Shown piece after piece: positions 5,957 through 11,733 of a stretch of 11,733 nucleotides of DNA. The notes below the pieces were generated by a model. That model made no database searches. It saw only the letters and a list, made by a program, of their open reading frames with translations, and was not told where the DNA came from. Where the stretch lies: positions 3,512 through 15,244 of the forward strand of contig DFYG01000154.1 in the NCBI GenBank assembly GCA_002382605.1. Direction: 5' to 3'. Each line of letters starts with the position of its first letter. Position 1 is the stretch's first letter. The translations under genes were made by a program, and so were the position numbers. Source of the stretch: Synergistaceae bacterium UBA4088. GTDB lineage: Bacteria > Synergistota > Synergistia > Synergistales > Thermovirgaceae.

Positions 5957-6877
5957 TTGGTTTCGAATATAAGGACAAATATTGGCATGGTCACCAAAAG
6001 ATGGAATCTTTTTAAACTTTTTTCGAGCGAGATCCACGATTCTGACTTCTGGGATTCCCTTGAGGAAACATTGATCTCCGGTGACGTTGGAGTGGACCTG
6101 ACTGGAGAAATAATCAGGGACCTTCGTGAAAAGAGCGGTTCTTTTCGGAGTATGGACCAAGGAAAGGGGCTCGCTCTCCTTGCCGGGATCCTTTCCTCGC
6201 ATCTTTCTGCCGTGAAGGGGACGGGTGAGCCGGTACGATTCGGAGAATCTCCGACAGCAGTCATGCTTCTTGGAGTCAACGGAAGCGGAAAGACCACAAC
6301 AGCCGCCAAAATGGCCTGGAATCTCCAGAAAGAAGGCAAAAAAGTCATTCTTGCCGCTGCTGACACATACAGAGCGGCCGCGACTGATCAACTTAAGACC
6401 TGGGGAGAACTGTCGGGAACACGTGTCGTAGCACACGCGACGGGAGGAGACCCCGGTGCGGTCGTTTTCGACGCTATTCGGGCGGCAAAGGCGGGTGGGC
6501 ATGATTGTCTGATCATCGATACCGCAGGAAGGCTTCATACGAGATCCAACCTGATGGAAGAACTGAAAAAAATGATGCGGATCATCGAGGGGAACTGCGC
6601 TGAATGGATAGTTGAATCGCTTCTGGTAATTGATGCTGTCACCGGTCAGAACGGCTTCAGGCAGGCCGAAGCTTTCGGGAACACAATTTCCCTTACTGGT
6701 GCGGTGATCACCAAATATGATCATACCGCAAAGGGAGGTATTATACTTTCCGTAGGGCGGGAGCTTGGACTTCCTGTCCGCTATGTAGGATTGGGCGAGG
6801 GGATCGAAGATCTTAGACTGTTCGAGCCAGAGGCGTTCGTTGAAGCCCTCCTCGGAATAAATTCAGGGGTTGCCTAG
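5957..6877 (+). CDS. ftsY: Signal recognition particle receptor FtsY
   Basis: FtsY is the membrane-associated GTPase that receives ribosome-SRP complexes for insertion of membrane proteins. The 306-residue protein contains only the N and G domains and lacks the long acidic A domain of E. coli FtsY, as in many other bacteria. The N domain includes FWDSLEETLISGDVGVD at 31-47. GTPase motifs are GVNGSGKT at 106-113, DTYRAAA at 136-142 (usually DTFRAAA), DTAGRLH at 188-194, TKYDHTAKGG at 252-261 (usually TKLDGTAKGG) and GLGEGIEDL at 278-286. The TKxD core for guanine recognition is kept, while the neighbouring Tyr and His are unusual. Start TTG 5957 is set by the strong ribosome binding site. It lies 34 bases after ricT and 3 bases before the DUF4416 gene, with no terminator visible on either side. 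Confidence 0.96.
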   Translation: MVSNIRTNIGMVTKRWNLFKLFSSEIHDSDFWDSLEETLISGDVGVDLTGEIIRDLREKSGSFRSMDQGKGLALLAGILSSHLSAVKGTGEPVRFGESPTAVMLLGVNGSGKTTTAAKMAWNLQKEGKKVILAAADTYRAAATDQLKTWGELSGTRVVAHATGGDPGAVVFDAIRAAKAGGHDCLIIDTAGRLHTRSNLMEELKKMMRIIEGNCAEWIVESLLVIDAVTGQNGFRQAEAFGNTISLTGAVITKYDHTAKGGIILSVGRELGLPVRYVGLGEGIEDLRLFEPEAFVEALLGINSGVA

Positions 6878-6880
6878 ATA

Positions 6881-7402
6881 ATGCAGCCCGCAGTCGTAAG
6901 GATCGCCGGAATACTGCACCCTGACAAAGAATGGATTGACTGGTCGATAGAGCAACTTGTGGGGAAATGGGGAAGGGTGGATATAAAGAGTGAAACCTTC
7001 CCCTTCTCGAACACGGATTATTACCGTGATATTTCTCCGGTTCTTTACCGCACATTCGTATCATTTTTCGGGCTTGCTCGTGCCGGGGATCTGGCTGACT
7101 GGAAGAAGTTTTCCTGTTCCATCGAATCCATGAGCGGGCCGTCGCGCAAGGTCAACATAGACCCGGGATATGTCAATGGATCCAGGCTGGTTCTGGCCTC
7201 CACCAAGGATCACGCCCACAGGATATATTTGCGTGACGGGATATTTGCGGAAGTAACTCTTCGCTTCATGAGGAAAAAGTGGGTTCCCTTTGATTGTACC
7301 TTCCCGGATTTTGCCAGCGGAGTGTACGATCACTTCATGAGTCAAGTCAGAAACAAATGGCTGAGAGATACCGCGACGCTCGGGGGGGTATGGATAGATT
7401 GA
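6881..7402 (+). CDS. DUF4416 family protein, function unknown
   Basis: I recognise this 173-residue protein as DUF4416 from its motifs: SNTDYY at 43-48, KVNIDPGYVN near 90-99, RLVLASTKDHAHRIYL at 102-117, GIFAEVTLRF at 120-129 and FDCTFPDF at 137-144. No function is established to my knowledge. It is predicted to be a soluble alpha/beta protein with no signal peptide or membrane segment. The conserved Asp, His, Arg and Tyr residues in NIDPGY and TKDxxHRIYL suggest a binding or catalytic site, which is inference only. ATG 6881 follows the ftsY stop by 3 bases, and the gene end overlaps purB by 13 bases. Translation is therefore probably coupled to both neighbours. Position beside purB is compatible with a role in nucleotide metabolism but does not prove one. 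Confidence 0.85.
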   Translation: MQPAVVRIAGILHPDKEWIDWSIEQLVGKWGRVDIKSETFPFSNTDYYRDISPVLYRTFVSFFGLARAGDLADWKKFSCSIESMSGPSRKVNIDPGYVNGSRLVLASTKDHAHRIYLRDGIFAEVTLRFMRKKWVPFDCTFPDFASGVYDHFMSQVRNKWLRDTATLGGVWID

Positions 7403-8712
7403 TCGAAAGATACATTACCGAAGAGATGAGAGAGATATGGTCCCAGGAAAACCAGTTCCGGACCTGGCTTGAGGTCGAACTGGCTGTCTGCAGGGCTTGG
7501 ATGGAAGAGGGCGAGATCCCTGAAGGGGCTTTCCGGAATATTGTGGAAAGATCCTGTATAGACCTTAACAGGATCCGTCAGATCGAAGATTCCGTACAAC
7601 ACGACATGATCGCTTTTGTCTCGTCTGTTGCGGAGAAAGTTGGCCCGGATGGACGATTTATTCACCTCGGGCTGACCAGCAGCGATGTGATCGACACTTC
7701 ATCCTCCCTGCTCCTCTCAAGGTCGATCGACATTATCTCCCGTGATCTGGAAAGAATTTCGGAGACAGTTCTTGAAAAAGCCTGGCAATACAGGCATCAG
7801 GCCTGTGTGGGAAGGACGCATGGAGTTCATGCCGAACCTATTTCATTCGGGTTCAAGTTGCTGAACTGGTATGAAGAGTTTCAAAGAGACTTCAGGCGCC
7901 TTAAGGGCGCACGTCTTTCTGTAGCGGTAGGCAAGATATCCGGCGCCGTAGGAACCTATGCCCACTGTCCACCTTCCATCGAGGAGAGGGTCTGCGCACT
8001 CCTGGGACTTGAACGGGCCAGGGTATCCACACAGGTGCTCCAGAGGGATCGTCATGCTGAGGTAATGAGCACATTGGCACTCCTTGGATCTGGCCTTGAA
8101 CGAATCGCCCAGGAGATCCGCCATCTGCAGAGAACGGAAGTGCTGGAGGTTCTTGAGCCATTCTCGCAGAACCAGAAGGGCTCATCTGCCATGCCTCACA
8201 AGAAGAACCCTGTCATCTGCGAGCGTATTTGCGGGATGGCCAGACTGCTGAGAGGGTATGCAATCAGCTCGATGGAGAACATTCCCCTCTGGCACGAGAG
8301 AGACATAAGCCACTCCTCTGTTGAAAGGGTGATTTGGCCTGATGCTTTTAACATCAGCCATTATATGATAAGGAAAACCCTGGAAGTCATTAGCGGGATG
8401 AGGATCCTTGAAAGTGGGATGAAACGGAATCTTGATCTTTCGAAGGGTCTTGTCTTCAGCCAGAGGGTTCTGCTGGCGCTTTTGGAGAAGGGATTCAACA
8501 GGGAAGAAGCATATGCTATCGTGCAGGGAAGCGCAATGAAGTGCTGGGAAGAAGAAAAAACCTTCCTGGAGACACTCGAGAATGATCCCGCTATCCTGAA
8601 AAACTTTGACAGGGAAGATCTTGAGTCCTTATTTGACACGGAGTATTTTCTTAGATTCATCGATACGATATTTGACCGCTTCCCAGAACCCGGCGGCAGT
8701 TTGGCAAAATAG
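7390..8712 (+). CDS. purB: Adenylosuccinate lyase
   Basis: This fumarase/aspartase-superfamily enzyme acts twice in purine synthesis, releasing fumarate from SAICAR and from adenylosuccinate. The 440-residue protein has the standard length. Motifs in order are IERYITEEMREIW near the N-terminus, GLTSSDVIDT at 94-103, GRTHGVHAEP at 141-150 carrying a probable catalytic histidine (His144), QRDRHAE at 218-224, and the superfamily signature SSAMPHKKNP at 265-274 with the catalytic serine loop. The PurB-type N-terminus argues against argininosuccinate lyase or fumarase. ATG 7390 is used; TTG 7399 would give the common family start MIERY and sits 10 bases from the run of seven G (7382-7388), so the start is open by three residues. 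The 5' end overlaps the DUF4416 gene by 13 bases. Confidence 0.95.
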   Translation: MDRLIERYITEEMREIWSQENQFRTWLEVELAVCRAWMEEGEIPEGAFRNIVERSCIDLNRIRQIEDSVQHDMIAFVSSVAEKVGPDGRFIHLGLTSSDVIDTSSSLLLSRSIDIISRDLERISETVLEKAWQYRHQACVGRTHGVHAEPISFGFKLLNWYEEFQRDFRRLKGARLSVAVGKISGAVGTYAHCPPSIEERVCALLGLERARVSTQVLQRDRHAEVMSTLALLGSGLERIAQEIRHLQRTEVLEVLEPFSQNQKGSSAMPHKKNPVICERICGMARLLRGYAISSMENIPLWHERDISHSSVERVIWPDAFNISHYMIRKTLEVISGMRILESGMKRNLDLSKGLVFSQRVLLALLEKGFNREEAYAIVQGSAMKCWEEEKTFLETLENDPAILKNFDREDLESLFDTEYFLRFIDTIFDRFPEPGGSLAK

Positions 8713-8725
8713 AGCGGGAAAGAAC

Positions 8726-8736
8726 AAAAAGGAGGG
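8726..8736 (+). promoter_or_regulatory. Strong ribosome binding site of glpX
   Basis: AAAAAGGAGGG lies 6 bases before TTG 8743 in the 30-base gap after purB. It supports TTG 8743 over the in-frame ATG at 8764. Confidence 0.7.
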
Positions 8737-8742
8737 CTTGTC

Positions 8743-9738
8743 TTGAAAAAACCCGAAAGGAACATGGCTCTTGAGCTGGTTCGCGCCACTGAAGCCGCGG
8801 CGATGGCCGCGGGAAGGTGGATGGGCAGGGGAGACAAGAACGCTTCGGACAACGCGGCCGTTAAAGGAATGCGTTTCATGCTTGACACCATCGAAATGGA
8901 CGGCATTATCGTGATAGGAGAAGGGGAAAAAGACGAGGCTCCCATGCTCTACAACGGAGAAAAACTTGGTACTGGCAACTTGCCCTCAGTGGATATCGCC
9001 GTAGATCCTATCGATGGTACGAGGCTGCTGGCACTTGGTCGTCCAAACGCCATCAGCGTGGTAGCTCTTTCAGAGCGCAACACAATGTTCGATCCCAAGC
9101 ATATCTTTTATATGAACAAGATCGCGGTGGGACCCGATGCCGCCGGTGCGGTAGATATCGAAGCGCCTGTCTCCGACAACATTTCGAGGGTGGCAAGGGC
9201 GCTCGATAAATCAGTGGAGGACGTGACCGTGATCGTTCTTGACAGACCCCGGCACGAGCAGTTGATAACCGAGATACGTCAGACCGGCGCTAGAATAAAA
9301 ATGATATCTGATGGCGATATAGCCGGAGCTTTGATGACTTGCAAACCAGGGATCGGAATAGATATGCTCATTGGGATAGGTGGTTCTCCTGAGGCCGTGA
9401 TCAGTGCCTGTGCGCTCAAATGTGTTGGAGGATTCATGCAATGCAAACTATGGCCCAGGAACAGCGATGAAGCCGTGAAATGCCGTGAGTTGGGAATGGA
9501 TATCGGAGCAGTCCTTGGTCTGGATGACCTGGTGTCGTCCGACAATGTTTTCTTTTCAGCCACCGGAATTACCGATGGAGAGCTTCTGAAGGGTGTTAGA
9601 TACGAAGGTAAGAACATTCAGACAAACTCCATTGTGATGCGATCAAAGAGTGGTACGATCCGTTATATCGATGCCACCCACAGCCTGAATAAGCTCGATA
9701 TTATTAGCAGCATAGACTATGGACCCAGGTTTGAATAG
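8743..9738 (+). CDS. glpX: Class II fructose-1,6-bisphosphatase
   Basis: It hydrolyses fructose 1,6-bisphosphate to fructose 6-phosphate in gluconeogenesis; in some bacteria the same enzyme type also acts on sedoheptulose 1,7-bisphosphate. The 331-residue protein matches GlpX in length. Metal-binding and catalytic motifs are GRGDKNASDNAAV at 28-40, IGEGEKDEAPML at 58-69 and VDPIDGT at 87-93. Further family stretches are SDGDIAGAL at 189-197, GIGGSPEAVI at 211-220 and FSATGITDGELL at 271-282. The start is TTG 8743, placed by the ribosome binding site and by the typical first helix with NMALELVRATEAAA. It is the last gene of the plus-strand train and converges on hypF. No class I Fbp is seen here, and whether GlpX is the only FBPase cannot be told. 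Confidence 0.96.
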   Translation: MKKPERNMALELVRATEAAAMAAGRWMGRGDKNASDNAAVKGMRFMLDTIEMDGIIVIGEGEKDEAPMLYNGEKLGTGNLPSVDIAVDPIDGTRLLALGRPNAISVVALSERNTMFDPKHIFYMNKIAVGPDAAGAVDIEAPVSDNISRVARALDKSVEDVTVIVLDRPRHEQLITEIRQTGARIKMISDGDIAGALMTCKPGIGIDMLIGIGGSPEAVISACALKCVGGFMQCKLWPRNSDEAVKCRELGMDIGAVLGLDDLVSSDNVFFSATGITDGELLKGVRYEGKNIQTNSIVMRSKSGTIRYIDATHSLNKLDIISSIDYGPRFE

Positions 9739-9798
9739 CGGAGGATTTAAATAAAGGATCCTTTTCCAGCTATCGATCCAACAACGGAATGATGTTGT

Positions 9799-11733
9799 TT
9801 AATGGATTTCCGTTTCCCAGTGCTTCGCAGCTATTACTGCCTGACCGACAGAGATACATTCGTCGTTGGGAGACAATGACTGGTGGATGAGGGTTTCGAG
9901 CCCCCTCCCGTGGAGCATTGCGACAGCCAGGCTCAAAAGGCGTCTGTTCTGCCACACCCCCCCGGAGAGAGCCACCTTCCTGACATTGGTCTTTTTGGAT
10001 ATTTCCAGGACAATATCCGAAATTGCCCCAGCCAGACCCAGGTGAAAAGCCGCTGAAGCTTTCTCTTTGCCCATTGAGCGACCCTCTCCGACGATCCAGC
10101 GGACAGCAGGTCTCCAGTCAAGGACAAAGAATCCATTTTCATTTGAGATGTCGAATGGCGCCACTGCGTTAGCTCCTCTGGCGGATGACTCAAGCTCGAT
10201 GGCTGCCTGGCCGTCATAGGTTACGACACTTCTGACGCCGAGCAGAGCTGATATCGCGTCAAACAGCCTTCCGCACGAAGTCGTGATGGGGGCGCGGGGC
10301 AGGGTCGACAGGACTGGGTAAAAACTGGAAGACATTTCGGGCCATATCTCCTCTGCCACGGAGATAGCCCCATCTGGTCCCAAAGTGTCTTCAAGCAATG
10401 ACAGCCCAAAGCGCCATGGTTCCAGGACTGATCTGTCTCCACCGGGAAGTGGAGCTTTTCGAAAGGAACCGGCACGTTCGAAAGAGAGGAGGTCCCCTAC
10501 CAGGAACTCACCGCCCCAGGAGGTCCGATCGGTGCCGAGTCCGGTTCCGTCAAGGATCACGCCTATAGCCGGACCGTCAGATCTGTTTTCTGCAAGACAG
10601 GCCCCGAGGTGTGCATGGTGATGTTGAACCCGGATGATATCCACAGGCTCGCCAATCACCCTTTTTGCTATACCGGCGCAGGGATATGATGGATGCATGT
10701 CAGCCGCCAGAAACCTGGGTCTAAGCCCGAACAGCCTGATAAAATGCCGAAGGGTTTTCTCATAGAAAACAGCGGTTTCCAATTGCTTAAGATCTCCGAG
10801 GTACTGGCTGACAAAGATAGTCTTTCCTCTCGTGAGAGAGAAGGTTGACTTCATTTCAGCCCCGGAGGCCAGGATCTGAGGCATCTCCCTGTTGGCCAGA
10901 AGAGGGTGGGGGACAAATCCTCGTCCTCTTCTAAGAAGGATGGATCTTCTGCCTGCGGAAGCAATCACAGAATCGTCGATCTTCATCCTGATTTCCCTGT
11001 TGTGGACAAGAAACATGTCCACAACTGGCTTGAGGAGCCTTATCACCTCGTTGTTACCGGAAATTATCGGGGCATCTCTCAAGTTGGCGCTTGTCATTAC
11101 CAGGGCCGGTATCTTTTCAAGTATCAGGTAGTGCAGGGGGGTATAGGGGAGCATGATCCCGATGGTGTACTGAAAAGGAGCAACAAGCCCTGATATTCCG
11201 GAATTCTCTCTTCCGGGGCATACGACGATAGGTCTCCTCGGCGAGTTCAGAAGGTGACGGGAACCAGGAGACAGACGGACGATCCTTTCCGCAACTTCCA
11301 TGCTCTGGACCATCAATGCAAGAGGCTTGTGCGGTCTTTGCTTCCTTTTTCTTAATTCCGCAACTGGGCCGTCATCAGGGAGGCAGGCGATATGGAAACC
11401 GCCGAGCCCCTTGATCGCGGCTATACCACCTTCTGCAAGAAAGGAAATGCATTTTCCTGTGGCTTGCTCGTTTTTCGCGATCTCGGATCCGTCCTTATCG
11501 AGGAGGGTGACGTTCGGGCCGCACGAAGCACAGGCTACTGGCTGAGCGTGGAAACGCCTGTTTTCGGGATCCTTGTATTCACTGACACAAGGATCGCAGA
11601 GTGGGAAGGGAGACATTGTGGTCATTGGCCTGTCGTAAGGGAGATCCGTGATTATCGTGAATCTCGGGCCGCAATTGGTGCAGTTTATGAAAGGATACCT
11701 GTATCTCCTGTCTCCAGGGTCTCGCATCTCACG
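9799..11733 (-). CDS. hypF: [NiFe] hydrogenase maturation carbamoyltransferase HypF (5' end outside window)
   Basis: HypF uses carbamoyl phosphate and ATP to make the carbamoyl group that, with HypE, becomes the cyanide ligands of the [NiFe] site. The frame is open to the window edge on the minus strand, giving 644 visible codons. It starts inside the zinc-finger region, so the acylphosphatase domain and first zinc motif lie outside. Visible parts (numbered from the window edge) are RRYRYPFINCTNCGPRF, with Cys18/Cys21, CDPC at 46-49 and CASC at 68-71; a YrdC-like domain with LRKRKQRPHKPLALM and LVMTSANLRDAPI; and a Kae1-like domain with RVQHHHAHLGACLAE, GVILDGTGLGTD and LSGGVWQNRRLL. The usual NDGGI near the C-terminus reads NDECI here. 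Strand and function differ from the plus-strand train, so regulation is probably separate, with the promoter beyond the window. Confidence 0.95.
   Translation of the reverse strand, partial: REMRDPGDRRYRYPFINCTNCGPRFTIITDLPYDRPMTTMSPFPLCDPCVSEYKDPENRRFHAQPVACASCGPNVTLLDKDGSEIAKNEQATGKCISFLAEGGIAAIKGLGGFHIACLPDDGPVAELRKRKQRPHKPLALMVQSMEVAERIVRLSPGSRHLLNSPRRPIVVCPGRENSGISGLVAPFQYTIGIMLPYTPLHYLILEKIPALVMTSANLRDAPIISGNNEVIRLLKPVVDMFLVHNREIRMKIDDSVIASAGRRSILLRRGRGFVPHPLLANREMPQILASGAEMKSTFSLTRGKTIFVSQYLGDLKQLETAVFYEKTLRHFIRLFGLRPRFLAADMHPSYPCAGIAKRVIGEPVDIIRVQHHHAHLGACLAENRSDGPAIGVILDGTGLGTDRTSWGGEFLVGDLLSFERAGSFRKAPLPGGDRSVLEPWRFGLSLLEDTLGPDGAISVAEEIWPEMSSSFYPVLSTLPRAPITTSCGRLFDAISALLGVRSVVTYDGQAAIELESSARGANAVAPFDISNENGFFVLDWRPAVRWIVGEGRSMGKEKASAAFHLGLAGAISDIVLEISKKTNVRKVALSGGVWQNRRLLSLAVAMLHGRGLETLIHQSLSPNDECISVGQAVIAAKHWETEIH

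Noticed and set aside
9753..9764. Perfect palindrome AAAGGATCCTTT between glpX and hypF
   Set aside because: It has no loop and so cannot fold as a terminator hairpin; a 12-base palindrome alone is weak evidence for an operator.
9780..9800. Possible bidirectional terminator hairpin, AACAAC and GTTGTT around an 8-base loop
   Set aside because: The stem is only 6 bp with two G-C pairs and only a short T run follows. It also overlaps the end of hypF. A terminator would be expected in this convergent gap, but this one is too weak to annotate.
1..11733. Search for tRNA or rRNA genes, CRISPR arrays, insertion sequences, toxin-antitoxin or phage genes
   Set aside because: No regularly spaced direct repeats, terminal inverted repeats, transposase motifs or structured RNA were seen by eye, and nearly all bases are taken by housekeeping genes.

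Overview
The window looks like chromosomal core DNA from a diderm (two-membrane) bacterium, probably of a poorly sampled, non-proteobacterial lineage. The diderm call rests on a complete MlaE/MlaF/MlaD-type lipid transport set whose MCE protein ends in a beta-barrel-like segment. The remote-lineage call rests on diverged but intact core proteins (FtsY, HolB, RicT), on frequent TTG starts behind strong Shine-Dalgarno sequences, and on the gene order. I cannot name the phylum from sequence alone.

Layout. Positions 1-9738 are a dense, single-direction (+) gene train with short gaps or overlaps: an unrecognised 3' gene fragment (1-366), mlaE-like permease, mlaF-like ATPase, mlaD-like MCE protein (374-3205), thymidylate kinase, a diverged DNA polymerase III delta' subunit, a RicT/YaaT (PSP1) protein, FtsY, a DUF4416 protein, adenylosuccinate lyase and GlpX fructose-1,6-bisphosphatase. 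No internal terminator or promoter stands out, so this may be one long transcription unit. After a 60-base convergent gap, the rest (9799-11733) is a minus-strand hypF gene whose 5' end lies beyond the window.

How the genes fit together. The first three complete genes form one machine that moves phospholipid between the membranes. Tmk, delta' and RicT repeat the tmk-holB-ricT neighbourhood known from Firmicutes, linking dTTP supply, clamp loading and RNA or iron-sulfur regulatory biology. FtsY delivers membrane proteins, PurB serves purine synthesis and GlpX serves gluconeogenesis. HypF implies that the organism makes a [NiFe] hydrogenase, although no hydrogenase gene is in view.

The most interesting features are the MCE protein with a C-terminal barrel-like domain (a possible one-protein bridge across the envelope), the stripped-down delta' with an A9 tract at its domain boundary, and the RicT protein with a hexanucleotide-encoded Glu-Lys repeat and basic tail. 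I found no mobile element, CRISPR array, RNA gene or defence system.
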